DNA of 64,000 nucleotides from Lachnospiraceae bacterium (GCA_910575035.1 CAJTDL010000004.1:222902-286901), one strand, 5' to 3'; shown: positions 31,944 to 40,374, counted from the first letter of the stretch. Numbers and translations are program-made. Notes: a model not told the origin generated them from the letters alone.

Positions 31944-33680
31944 ATGGGAAAAATATTAAAAAAACTGTCATCTTACTATAAGCCATACCTGTCCCTGTTC
32001 TTAGCCGATATGTTCTTTGCAATCCTGGGTGCTGGCGTAGCATTGGCAATCCCATTGATCGTGCGCTATATCACCTATCATGTGATTAACTTGGAACCAG
32101 CGCAGGCGCTTCAAAAAATTGCCTTTTTGGGTGCGCTGATGCTGGGACTGGTAGCGGTGGAATGTTTTTGCAACTATTTTATTTCAAATTATGGCCATGT
32201 GATGGGGGCAAAGATTGAGTATGATATGCGGGCGGAGATTTTTGGGCATTACCAGAAGCTGTCATTTTCTTTTTTCAACAATCAAAAGGTAGGTCAGCTG
32301 ATGTCAAGGATTACCAATGACCTGTTCGATATCAGCGAGCTTTTGCACCATGGGCCGGAGGATTTGGCGATTTCGGTTATTAAGATTGTAGGTTCGTTTA
32401 TTATCCTGGTGAATATTGATGTGAAGCTGACTATGGTGGCGTTTGCTTTTGTGCCAGCGATGCTTGTGTATGCGTTGTATTTTAATTCTAAGATGAAGCG
32501 TGCCTTTAAGCGCAACCGTGTGAAGATTGCGGAGATCAACAGCCAAATTGAGGACAGCCTTTCCGGCATCCGGGTGGTGAAGTCCTTTGCCAATGAAACA
32601 GTGGAGGAGGAGAAATTTAAGGAAGGCAACCAGGGGTTTTTGGCGGCGAAAAAGAACAGTTATATCTATATGGCGGGCTATAATTCCGGGCTGTGGGCAT
32701 TAACAACCCTGATCACTATTGCTGTGCTGGTGGCAGGGGCGGCCCTGATCACGCGTGGGCAGGTCGCGGTGGAGGATTTGGTCACGTTTTTGCTGTATAT
32801 CAATACATTTACGGAGCCAGTGAAAAAATTGATTACATTTACGGAACAGTTCCAAAATGGGTATACTGGGTATGAGCGGTTTATGGAAATGATGGCGATT
32901 GAGCCAGATATTACAGACAGGCCCGGGGCTGTGGAATTAGAGCATGTGAAGGGGGATATTTCTTTTGATAATGTGTCCTTCCATTATGAAGAAAATACGG
33001 AAACAGTGCTGAACCATATCAATCTGGATGTTGAGGCTGGGGCTTATATGGCGCTGGTAGGGTCTTCGGGAGTTGGGAAGAGCACGCTGTGCAGCCTGAT
33101 TCCCAGGTTTTATGATGTGAGCAGCGGGGCTGTGAGGATTGATGGGAAGGATATTCGGGATGTGACTTTAAAAAGCCTGCGCAGCCAGGTGGGCATTGTG
33201 CAGCAGGATGTGTATTTATTTGCAGGGACAGTTATGGATAATATTCGGTATGGATGGCCAGGCGCTTCCAGGGAAGAAGTGATTGAGGCGGCGAAAAATG
33301 CCAATGCGCATGAATTTATCATGGCGCTGCCCGATGGATATGACACGGATATTGGGCAGCGTGGGGTGAAGCTTTCCGGGGGGCAGAAGCAGAGGCTGTC
33401 GATTGCACGAGTATTTTTGAAAAATCCGCCCATACTTATTTTTGATGAGGCAACTTCGGCCTTGGATAACGAGAGCGAGAGGGTAGTGCAGGAATCATTG
33501 GAGAAGCTGGCGAAGAACCGGACGACTTTTGTAATTGCGCACCGACTGTCTACGATTCGGAATGCGGAAAAGATTTTGGTGCTGACTGACACAGGGATTG
33601 AGGAAGAGGGGACGCATAAAGAGCTGTTGGAAAAGGATGGGGTTTATGCTAGGCTGTATCAGATGCAGTTTGCAGGGTAA
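31944..33680 (+). CDS. MsbA/LmrA-type ABC exporter half-transporter
   Basis: The 578-residue protein fuses a six-helix membrane domain (about 1-310) to an ATP-binding domain (about 335-578). The coupling region FFNNQKVGQLMSRITND is near residue 103. The nucleotide domain has Walker A GSSGVGKST, Q-loop VGIVQQDVYLF, signature KLSGGQKQRLSIARV and Walker B ILIFDEATSALD, so it is competent for ATP hydrolysis and acts as a homodimer. I start at 31944, 5 bases after GAGGGAG; the in-frame ATG 20 codons earlier has no site. Substrate (lipid or drug) unknown. Confidence 0.92.
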   Translation: MGKILKKLSSYYKPYLSLFLADMFFAILGAGVALAIPLIVRYITYHVINLEPAQALQKIAFLGALMLGLVAVECFCNYFISNYGHVMGAKIEYDMRAEIFGHYQKLSFSFFNNQKVGQLMSRITNDLFDISELLHHGPEDLAISVIKIVGSFIILVNIDVKLTMVAFAFVPAMLVYALYFNSKMKRAFKRNRVKIAEINSQIEDSLSGIRVVKSFANETVEEEKFKEGNQGFLAAKKNSYIYMAGYNSGLWALTTLITIAVLVAGAALITRGQVAVEDLVTFLLYINTFTEPVKKLITFTEQFQNGYTGYERFMEMMAIEPDITDRPGAVELEHVKGDISFDNVSFHYEENTETVLNHINLDVEAGAYMALVGSSGVGKSTLCSLIPRFYDVSSGAVRIDGKDIRDVTLKSLRSQVGIVQQDVYLFAGTVMDNIRYGWPGASREEVIEAAKNANAHEFIMALPDGYDTDIGQRGVKLSGGQKQRLSIARVFLKNPPILIFDEATSALDNESERVVQESLEKLAKNRTTFVIAHRLSTIRNAEKILVLTDTGIEEEGTHKELLEKDGVYARLYQMQFAG

Positions 33681-33812
33681 GCCAGAAGCAGGAGCAGTGG
33701 CCAAAGGGGACAGTGCCTGGATGTAAGGGTACGGCTTGTAAGGGGGATTTGCATTTTAGAAGGAATGGAGAAAAGGGTATCGTGGAAGGGCAGATTGCCA
33801 GATAGGAGAGAC

Positions 33813-34760
33813 ATGGAGATTATATTAAAAAAAATTGAATTAGGGGACAGGGAAGTAATTGATGGTTATTTGTGGAGAAAAGCATATCGGAGCTGTGAAT
33901 TGATTTTTCCGAATATTTATCTGTGGAGCCGTAAATATCCTACGGAGTTTGCGGTCGTAGAGGATACGCTGGTGTTTTTGGGGTATACGGATGAAGGGGA
34001 GCCGAGCGTCACGTTTCCGGCAGGTGAGGAAGCGCAGGCGCATAAGGCGATGGATGCTGTGATGGAATGGTTTAAAGGGCAGCATAAGGAATTTCGGATG
34101 CATTTGGTACAGAGGCAGGAGTTTGCATTGTTGGAGTCATGGTATCCGGGGATGCTGCAGATTGCATATAACAGGGATTCGGCGGATTATGTCTATGAGA
34201 CAGAAAAACTCACGGTCCTCTCTGGAAAGAAGCTGCATGGGAAGCGGAACCATATCAATAAATTTAAGGAGAACCATCCAGAGTGGATGTATGAAGCGAT
34301 AGGGGAGGAAAATGTAGAAGACTGTTTTCAGATGGCGCTGAAATGGAGGGAAGAAACTGGGTGTGAAGAGGATGAGGAAAAGCGGGATGAAATGTGCGTG
34401 ACATTGAATGCGCTGCGGCTGTTTCGGGAATTGAGGTTAAAGGGGGGGCTGCTGCGGGGGGAGCCAGGGGGAGAAGTGATTGCGTTTACCATTGGAGAGC
34501 AGCTGAACCCGGATACTTTTGTGGTGCATATTGAAAAGGCGTTTGCAGAAATCCAGGGGGCATATCCTATGATCAACCAGCAGTTCGTTACCCATGAAGC
34601 GCAGGGATATCAGTATGTGAACCGGGAGGAGGATACAGGGGCAGAGGGGCTTAGGAAGGCAAAACTGTCCTATCACCCGGCGTTTTTGGTGGAAAAGGGG
34701 ACTGTATCCTATAGAAGCAGCCATGGAGGGCAGGCGATGGCCGGCGGGGAGAAGGGATAG
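33813..34760 (+). CDS. DUF2156 (GNAT-like, phosphatidylglycerol lysyltransferase C-terminal type) protein
   Basis: The 315-residue protein matches the soluble DUF2156 proteins of Firmicutes: CELIFPNIYLWSRKYPTEF near residue 28, KLHGKRNHINKFKENHP near 138 and the C-terminal AYPMINQQFVTHEAQGYQYVNREED. These have the double-GNAT fold of aminoacyl-transferases such as MprF but lack membrane helices. The acyl acceptor is unknown. Two starts are possible (33765 and 33813); I prefer 33813 because AGGAG precedes it and homologs begin near MEIILKKIEL. Confidence 0.8.
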   Translation: MEIILKKIELGDREVIDGYLWRKAYRSCELIFPNIYLWSRKYPTEFAVVEDTLVFLGYTDEGEPSVTFPAGEEAQAHKAMDAVMEWFKGQHKEFRMHLVQRQEFALLESWYPGMLQIAYNRDSADYVYETEKLTVLSGKKLHGKRNHINKFKENHPEWMYEAIGEENVEDCFQMALKWREETGCEEDEEKRDEMCVTLNALRLFRELRLKGGLLRGEPGGEVIAFTIGEQLNPDTFVVHIEKAFAEIQGAYPMINQQFVTHEAQGYQYVNREEDTGAEGLRKAKLSYHPAFLVEKGTVSYRSSHGGQAMAGGEKG

Positions 34761-34841
34761 ATGGACAGGCAGATGCCTTCATGAAAAAGGCCGCCAAGCA
34801 GGTATGGAAGTGTATGTATAGAATATTAGGAGGGAACAGGC

Positions 34842-36206
34842 ATGACAAAGATTGACATTATTTCAGGATTTTTAGGCGCAGGGAAGACAACTTTTATTAA
34901 GAAAATGTTGGAGGATGTATTTCAAGGGGAGAAAATTGTACTGATTGAGAATGAATTTGGGGAAATTGGCATAGACGGCGGATTTTTGAAGGATTCCGGC
35001 ATTGAGATCAGTGAACTTAATTCTGGCTGTATCTGCTGTTCTTTGGTGGGGGATTTTGGGAAGAATCTGCGGGAGGTGATGGAGCGGTTCCATCCAGACC
35101 GGATTCTAATTGAGCCGTCTGGCGTGGGTAAGCTTTCCGATGTCATGAAGTCCGTAAAGGAAGTGGAGGAGGAAAACGAAGTGAAGCTCAATGGGCTGGT
35201 TACGGTTGTAAATACAGCGAAGGCGACAAAACAGATGAAAGCGTTTGGAGAGTTTTTTAATAATCAGATTGAGTATGCAACTGTGGTTGTCCTAAGCCGT
35301 ACCCAGAATGTGAAGCCAGAGCAGACAGAAGTGGTGGCAAAAGCAATACAGGAGAAGAACCCAAAAGCAGCGGTCATTACTACACCATGGGATGAAATAG
35401 ATGGAAAGCAGATTTACAAGGTAATAGAGCAGCAGAAATCCTTGGAGGAGGAATTGCTGGAAGAGCATAAAAACCATCATAAAGAGGGGCATTGCCATGG
35501 GCACCATCATGAAGGGGAGCATTGCCATGGGCACCACCATGAAGAGGGACATTGCCATGGGCATGGCCATGAAGGGGAGCATTGCCATGGGCATGGCCAT
35601 GAAGAGAGCCATTGTCATGGGCATGGCCATGAAGGGGAGCATTGCCATGGGCACAGCCATGAAGAGAGCCATGGGCATGGACAGGGAGCATGTGGGCATA
35701 GCCATAAAGAACATTGCCATGAACAAGAGCATGAACATGAGGGGCATGGAGTCCACGAGCATGAAGGCCATAGTCATGAGCATGAAGGCCACGGGCATAA
35801 AGAACATTGCCATGAACATGGGGGACATGGACAGGAAGGCCATGAGAATGCCCATAACCATGAGCATTGCCATGATCATGGGGAAGATTGCGGCTGCGGC
35901 TGCCATGGCCATGATCACCATCATCATGCAGATGAAGTCTTTACTAGCTGGGGCAAGGAAACTCCGCACATATTTACCAGGGAAACGATAGAAAATGCAA
36001 TGAAGGCATTTTGTGAAACGGAAGATTATGGCGTGGTGCTGCGGGCAAAGGGTATGGTGCCAGCAGAGGATGGCACATGGATTTATTTTGATATGGTAGA
36101 TGGGGAATATGAGCTGCGCACAGGAGAGCCAGATTATACAGGAAGGCTATGTGTGATTGGAACTGATATTGAGGAAGGGAAATTGGCAGAGCTTTTTGGG
36201 ATATAG
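34842..36206 (+). CDS. CobW-family metal-chaperone GTPase with very long His-rich insertion
   Basis: The 454-residue protein has the G3E GTPase domain at the N-terminus: P-loop GFLGAGKTT (residues 9-17), ENEFGEIGIDG and the metal-binding CxCC at Cys63, Cys65 and Cys66 (SGCICCSL). The usual NKxD-type motif is replaced by LSRTQ. Residues about 208-365 are dominated by His, Gly, Glu and Cys, partly as a ten-residue repeat of the type HCHGHGHEGE. A short CobW C-terminal domain follows (about 375-454). Such proteins deliver zinc or other metals. The His tract should bind many metal ions. SD AGGAGGGA is 9 bases before the ATG. Confidence 0.9.
   Translation: MTKIDIISGFLGAGKTTFIKKMLEDVFQGEKIVLIENEFGEIGIDGGFLKDSGIEISELNSGCICCSLVGDFGKNLREVMERFHPDRILIEPSGVGKLSDVMKSVKEVEEENEVKLNGLVTVVNTAKATKQMKAFGEFFNNQIEYATVVVLSRTQNVKPEQTEVVAKAIQEKNPKAAVITTPWDEIDGKQIYKVIEQQKSLEEELLEEHKNHHKEGHCHGHHHEGEHCHGHHHEEGHCHGHGHEGEHCHGHGHEESHCHGHGHEGEHCHGHSHEESHGHGQGACGHSHKEHCHEQEHEHEGHGVHEHEGHSHEHEGHGHKEHCHEHGGHGQEGHENAHNHEHCHDHGEDCGCGCHGHDHHHHADEVFTSWGKETPHIFTRETIENAMKAFCETEDYGVVLRAKGMVPAEDGTWIYFDMVDGEYELRTGEPDYTGRLCVIGTDIEEGKLAELFGI
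35490..35669 (+). repeat. Six 30-bp tandem repeats coding for the His-rich tract
   Basis: Units of exactly 30 bases begin with CATTGCCATGGGCA at 35490, 35520, 35550, 35580, 35610 and 35640 (one has CATTGTCATGGGCA). They encode HCHGHxHExx. The following 220 bases are a diverged continuation. Confidence 0.9.
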
Positions 36207-36263
36207 ATTAGCAGAGCTTTGTGAAATATAATGTTTTGGGGCAGATAGAAAGGTCGTGAAAAG

Positions 36264-37205
36264 ATGGAAATTCCTGTGTACTTATTTACAGGTTTCATGG
36301 ACAGCGGCAAGAGTTCCCTGATCCGCGAAACCTTAATTGAAGGAGATTTTAGTGAAAATGGAAACACTTTGCTGATCCTATGTGAAGACGGCGAGGTGGA
36401 ATTTGATGAAAATGAACTGCTGAAGGCCAATACCAAGCTGGCAATGATTGAGGAAGAGTCAGGGTTTACTGCAGAAACATTACAGGAACTCAGCCAGAAA
36501 TACCATCCGGACCAGGTATTTATAGAATACAATGGAACCTGGCAGATGTCCACATTTCTGGAAATGGAGCATCCCAAGGATTGGGTGCTGGTGCAGTCTC
36601 TTGCCACAGTAGACGCAACTACTTTTGAAATGTATTTGGCAAATATGCGTTCCATGATCTTAGAGCAGCTATTTGAGGCGGATGTGGTGATCATCAACCG
36701 CTGCACAGATGACACTCCCAAGGCGAAATTCCGCCGTGCGATTAAGGTAATCAACCGAAAGGCGCAGATTGCCTATGAGCGCGAAGACGGTACCATAGAT
36801 GAAAATGATATGGAAGAGCTGCCTTACGATCTGAACCAGGATGTGATCGAGGTTTCAGATATTGATTATGGCATTTGGTACATGGATGCCCTGGATGATC
36901 CCAGGAAATATGATGGAAAGAAAGTCCGTTTCTTGGCATTGGTGTACCGCCCGGATAAAATGAAAAAGGGGGTGATGATTCCAGGGCGTTTTGCCATGAC
37001 ATGTTGTGTGGATGATATTACTTTTGTGGGATTTAAATGCAAATATGCCAACGCGGCAAGCATTCCTCACAGATCCTGGATTACTGTCACGGCTGAAATG
37101 AAAACAGAATTTGCGATGGAGTACAAAGGGAAAGGGCCTGTGCTGTACGCCCTGGATGTGCAGCCGGCAGAGAAGCCAGCAGATGAGCTGATCTATTTCA
37201 GTTGA
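36264..37205 (+). CDS. CobW-type GTPase fused to a TIGR03943/YcgQ-like C-terminal domain
   Basis: The 313-residue protein opens with a G3E-type P-loop FTGFMDSGKSSLIRETL (residues 8-24) and has VVIINRCTDDTPKAKFRR, where NRCTDD serves as the guanine-binding motif. The C-terminal part (about 195-313: DGKKVRFLALVYRPDKM, PGRFAMTCCVDDITFVGFKC) is like the soluble part of the YcgQ/TIGR03943 family. In Firmicutes this protein class is associated with YcgR/YcgQ permeases and zinc supply. It follows the His-rich CobW gene by 57 bases, so the two probably work on the same metal. It lacks the CxCC motif of its neighbour. Confidence 0.82.
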   Translation: MEIPVYLFTGFMDSGKSSLIRETLIEGDFSENGNTLLILCEDGEVEFDENELLKANTKLAMIEEESGFTAETLQELSQKYHPDQVFIEYNGTWQMSTFLEMEHPKDWVLVQSLATVDATTFEMYLANMRSMILEQLFEADVVIINRCTDDTPKAKFRRAIKVINRKAQIAYEREDGTIDENDMEELPYDLNQDVIEVSDIDYGIWYMDALDDPRKYDGKKVRFLALVYRPDKMKKGVMIPGRFAMTCCVDDITFVGFKCKYANAASIPHRSWITVTAEMKTEFAMEYKGKGPVLYALDVQPAEKPADELIYFS

Positions 37206-37371
37206 TGTAAGAGTAAGGGCGTATCTATTGCGGTCGCTGAAGGCATAAAAAGCAAGTGGCAGTATGAAGGGTATCTTTATTATTTAAGTTGGGAAGGCAG
37301 TATGCCTTTTGAAAAGCTGCTGAAATTAGATGTGGTGATATTTAACTGCTGGGGTAATAACTATGGAATAT

Positions 37372-37412
37372 GGGAGCATCCTGTATGGAGGACAGGGTGC
37401 TCCCCATTTTTT
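37372..37412 (+). terminator. Terminator after the CobW gene pair
   Basis: GGGAGCATCCTGT (37372-37384) and ACAGGGTGCTCCC (37392-37404) form a 13-bp stem with one G-T pair, followed by CATTTTTT. Confidence 0.85.
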
Positions 37413-37507
37413 GCGTCTGGTTCCTTATTTTTTGCCTGTGCTTTTGCCTTGGCAATTTCAGGCAGCAGTGGCTTCAGGATTAAGAGCCCCTTCCTTTTTT
37501 GTAGATC

Positions 37508-38541
37508 TTATGTTTGTTGTTTTGCTTGTAATTCTAGTACAAGTTTATTTAGCCTGTCAATTTCCTGTTTGTAAAGGTTATTTTTTTCTTTATAGTGGCT
37601 GCTTTCCTCTTTATATTTGATATATTTAGCGAGTTCTTTTTCCAGTGTGTCGATGCGTCTGCGGTATTTGTCATTGGGCAGCTCAATGGCTCCAGGCAGT
37701 AATGGCTTCATATCCACAGTCCCTCCCTTCTTTTTGAAATTGCTGCATATGTGCATATGCAGGAGATTTGTCAATTCCAGAAGCTGGTTGGCATCATCAG
37801 GGGTGATATTGCCAAGTGTTAAGTTATTGTTGATACTACTAATTATATCACGGCAGATTTTTTCTTGCAACTGTTGGATTCTCTCCGTGTATGCTGTTTT
37901 TACAGTGCCGTCCTTTTGCATCAGTGCGTGGTTCAGCAGGCTGCGCAGGCGCAATACTTGGAAAGGGATGAGGACGATCATATTCCTTGCGTCTAAATCC
38001 TCCACATCATGGGCAAGGTAGAGGAAATTCCGTACCTGGTAGTCAAAGCTGCCTTGGCTCCCAAAGGAAATATGGAGTGTGCTTTTTTCGGGGATGCCCC
38101 GTTTGCGGTTCAGATAGATGACAGCAGGCTCTGGGAAATACAGGGTATTGTCCCCAGGCTGTGTAGAACGGGCAAATAGGAAGCCATATTCAAATACCCG
38201 GAGTATGATGATGGAATCAGTGGTCATCTGAGCTTCCAGATGAAAGGTTTTCCCGCCAGCGATTGTGACAAAAATATCTGCGATTCTGTCATCCATGTCC
38301 GAAGTGATAAATTCACTGTTGCGGTATTCTACAGTGCTTTCTGGGGGAATTTTTCATGGAACAGGCCATTGATCAAGCCAATGACTGCCTTATCAGACAG
38401 ATTGAAGATTCTTTTGAAAATCCTGTCATAGATTTGCCAGGGCAGAGATTCTCTGTTTTCTTGTTCTGAGTTCGCATGTTTCTGTCCTGCCAGGGAATCT
38501 GCAGTTTTAGCAGGCGTTTCTTTGTTTTTGATTGTAACCAC
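37508..38541 (-). pseudogene. Rpn-type PD-(D/E)XK nuclease family protein, frameshifted
   Basis: Two frames together encode about 344 residues. The first (38541 down to about 38345) gives QIYDRIFKRIFNLSDKAVIG and LINGLFHEKFP; the second continues with ESTVEYRNSEFITSDMDDRI, ADIFVTIAGGKTFHLEAQM and a long body ending in a coiled coil rich in Lys, Glu and Asn. The order DRIFKRI-LSxKAV-LINGLF-DSTVEY-DI-HLEAQ is that of the Rpn-like nuclease/transposase family of Lachnospiraceae. The break lies at a run of five C (38343-38347 on the complement); six would restore the frame with FPPESTVEY. Either a dead gene or a slippage-type switch. Confidence 0.7.
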
Positions 38542-38795
38542 TCCTTTTTGCTTTTGCCCTATGGTTTTAAAGAGCCTGTTTTTGGAAAATCAGTTTAGGT
38601 AAAATTGTTGGCACAGCAAAGCTGCTGTAAGAATTGATTAAAAAGCCAGATGGCTTAAGGATGACAGAATGCATGTATGCATATGGGATATGTTATTTGT
38701 ATTGGATTATAGGGTGGATTTGGGAAAATGTCAATGACTTTTTGGAAAAAAGATGGTATCTTTTTCCACATTTTAAGGGATAATAAAGAAGGATG
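38542..38795. other. Intergenic stretch with no gene
   Basis: AT-rich non-coding DNA between the Rpn-type gene and the left recombination site. No promoter or reading frame that I can support. Confidence 0.4.
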
Positions 38796-38828
38796 CAACA
38801 ATTTGCTATAAATTGTTGCATCCTTTTT
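38789..38828 (+). terminator. Long perfect hairpin with T-run, coincident with recombination site L
   Basis: A 16-bp stem, AAGGATGCAACAATTT (38789-38804) with its complement at 38810-38825, loop GCTAT, followed by TTTTT on the plus strand. It can work as a terminator, but its core is also the left copy of a recombinase crossover site. Confidence 0.6.
38796..38818 (-). repeat. Left inverted recombination site of the putative invertible segment
   Basis: Read on the minus strand: arm CAACAATT, centre TATAGCA, arm AATTGTTG. It is a perfect inverted repeat with 8-bp arms and a 7-bp centre, the normal form of a tyrosine-recombinase crossover site, and agrees with the site at 39626-39648 in 21 of 23 positions. 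Confidence 0.75.
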
Positions 38829-38837
38829 ACACTTAAT

Positions 38838-38864
38838 ATATCGTACAGAACAAAAAATACTTAA
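38838..38864 (-). promoter_or_regulatory. Possible flagellar sigma-D-type promoter inside the invertible segment
   Basis: On the minus strand, TACGATAT (38838-38845) resembles the sigma-D -10 (GCCGATAT) in its last six bases, and TTAA (38861-38864) lies 15 bases upstream where TAAA is expected. It points left, away from csrA, in the orientation given. Weak evidence by itself. Confidence 0.3.
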
Positions 38865-38955
38865 CAGGGAAAATGAAATTTTTTAAATTTCCTGCCTGGC
38901 AGTTCTTGCCATAGGATTCTGAAATCCTTATTTTCCAGGCTTTTCTGACCTTTTC

Positions 38956-39534
38956 TCACAAATTCACATCCAGGAAAACCTGGTCTATGTCGTCCTGGTC
39001 AATCCCAAGATACCGCTTTGTGATCTGGAAGGAAGAATGGTTGAAGATGTTCATTAAGACAGCAGGCTGCACGCCCATTTTCCATGCATGGTAGCCAAAG
39101 GTCTTGCGCAGGCTGTGGCAGCTGAGCCCTGTTTCAAACTGCAGATCTTCTCCTGCATCATGTAAGATACGGTAGGCCTGGAAACGGCTGAGGGCTTTCT
39201 TGCCGCCGCGCCCAGGGAATAGGAAATCTGTTTCGTTTACGTTGGGAAGGCTGGCTTTGTAGAGGGTCAATGCCTGGACTGCATTTGCATTTAAGGCATT
39301 ATGGGTTAGTTTGCTGGTTTTGCCCTCAATGATCGTGATGTGCCGCTGGAAGCGGTCATGCTTAAAATCATAGACGTCGCCCCAGGATAGGGACAGTAGA
39401 TCGCTGATCCGAAGGGCAGAGTTGATGCCCAGGCATACCATAGCATAATTGCGCAGGTTGGGTTTGTCTTGAAGGAAATAGTTTTTCAATGCCTCGATTT
39501 CTTCGACTTTGCGAATGGGTTGCGTGGTACTCAT
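38956..39534 (-). CDS. Small tyrosine recombinase (catalytic-domain only), probable DNA invertase
   Basis: The 192-residue protein is the catalytic domain of a lambda-integrase/Xer-type recombinase without the usual N-terminal core-binding domain. All active-site residues can be placed: Arg42 (SALRISDLL), Lys72 or Lys75 (GKTSK), His140 and Arg143 (CHSLRKTF), His166 (FNHSSF) and Tyr175 (KRYLG). The start at 39534 is fixed by AGGAGG 6 bases upstream. The gene lies between two inverted 23-bp sites (38796-38818 and 39626-39648) and next to csrA and flagellin, so it most likely inverts the segment that contains it. No excisionase, phage or conjugation genes are nearby, which argues against an integrase role. 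Confidence 0.88.
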   Translation of the reverse strand: MSTTQPIRKVEEIEALKNYFLQDKPNLRNYAMVCLGINSALRISDLLSLSWGDVYDFKHDRFQRHITIIEGKTSKLTHNALNANAVQALTLYKASLPNVNETDFLFPGRGGKKALSRFQAYRILHDAGEDLQFETGLSCHSLRKTFGYHAWKMGVQPAVLMNIFNHSSFQITKRYLGIDQDDIDQVFLDVNL

Positions 39535-39625
39535 TTCGAACCTCCTGTTCTCATCAGTGTATTTAATAGTAACGACTGGCCCAGGTTCCAAACCCGGGAG
39601 CGGGTGGGAAATGCCGCCTGCTATA

Positions 39626-39648
39626 CAACATTCTATAGCAAATTGTTG
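39626..39648 (+). repeat. Right inverted recombination site of the putative invertible segment
   Basis: Arm CAACATTC, centre TATAGCA, arm AATTGTTG on the plus strand. The centre and right arm are identical to the left site in inverted orientation; two mismatches lie in the left arm. It ends 48 bases before the csrA start codon. Confidence 0.75.
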
Positions 39649-39696
39649 AATTAGGACATTCATATTGGAAATGAAGTTGGAAACAAGGAGGTTTGT

Positions 39697-40011
39697 ATGC
39701 TGAAATTGACGGTGAAGGCAGGGGAATACCTGCTGGTGGGGGACAATATCAAGGTGGTGTTTACTGGAGGGAGCGCAAGTAATATGCATGTTTTGGTGGA
39801 TGCGCCTAAGTCTATGAATATTGTACGGAGCACGGCTCTGGAGAAATATGGGATGGCGGCAGATCCAGGAAATGCAGTGAAGCACCATAAGGACAGGGAA
39901 TTGTCACCAGAAGCGAAAGAGAAGATTAAGGCCATTTTGGTAGAGGAAAGGAAGAAAGCCAAGAGGGAAGAGGCAGCCAGGAATAATTCGCTGAAACGGT
40001 ATGGCGGATGA
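39697..40011 (+). CDS. csrA: CsrA-family carbon storage/translational regulator with C-terminal extension
   Basis: The 104-residue protein has the CsrA five-strand core at residues 1-55: MLKLTVKAGEYLLVGDNIKV, VFTGGSASNMHVLVDAPKS and NIVRSTALEKYG. The RNA-binding strand residues near the N-terminus (LT-K-GE) and the IVR segment are kept. Residues 56-104 are an unusual Lys/Glu/Arg-rich helical tail not found in the roughly 70-residue classical proteins. In Firmicutes CsrA represses translation of flagellin by binding GGA motifs in its leader. Flagellin is the next gene and its leader holds such hairpins. AAGGAGG lies 5-6 bases before the ATG. Confidence 0.85.
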   Translation: MLKLTVKAGEYLLVGDNIKVVFTGGSASNMHVLVDAPKSMNIVRSTALEKYGMAADPGNAVKHHKDRELSPEAKEKIKAILVEERKKAKREEAARNNSLKRYGG

Positions 40012-40246
40012 AAAGGGAAGGCTGAGAAATCTGGGAAATGCCAGAAAGGCTTATTCTGGAGGAACATAGCAGGCGAGGGGAAATTAGTACTATGGAAAAA
40101 AATTACCATTATGGGAAAAAATCGCCGTTGTGGGGAGGAAGTTGTAGTTATGAGGGGGGAGGAGCGGTATTAAGCTTGAGGACTTGGCGTTGGCTAAACA
40201 AAGATGTAGGGCAGCGGAAAGAAATTGGGCTTATGCATAGATTTAT

Positions 40247-40374
40247 CCCTGGAAATTACAGGGGAAATATCCTCCGGGCGAAGCTGGGAGGAGAAAATAA
40301 ACTGCGCCAGGAAAAGGCGCTGAGCCATAACGCAAACGGATTTGCGGACAATGAAAAACAAGGAGGAAAAAAAT
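40247..40374 (+). promoter_or_regulatory. Flagellin leader with GGA-presenting hairpins, probable CsrA sites
   Basis: Three small hairpins occur in the leader. CCCTG pairs with CAGGG at 40247-40263. GCGCC pairs with GGCGC at 40304-40320, with loop AGGAAAA. CGCAAA pairs with TTTGCG at 40331-40346, with loop CGGA. The SD itself (AAGGAGGA) adds another GGA. The same layout, one hairpin site plus one at the SD, is used by CsrA on Bacillus hag mRNA. Confidence 0.55.

Noticed and set aside
35292..35969. Long Met/Phe/Ala-rich reading frame on the minus strand opposite the His-rich CobW tract
   Set aside because: It is the antisense reading of the CAT/GGCCAT repeats, has no ribosome site and no similarity, and overlaps a gene with clear motifs.
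35497..35991. Plus-strand Met/Lys-rich frame inside the CobW gene
   Set aside because: It is a second reading of the 30-bp repeats, shifted by one base; the CobW frame continues intact through both sides.
39575..39605. tRNA-like T-arm (GGTTCCAAACCCGGG)
   Set aside because: No acceptor, D or anticodon arms can be folded around it on either strand; it is only an 8-bp hairpin in the recombinase leader.
38956..39888. Longer recombinase reading starting near 39888
   Set aside because: The extra N-terminal part crosses the right recombination site and csrA coding DNA in antisense, and the strong SD fixes the start at 39534.
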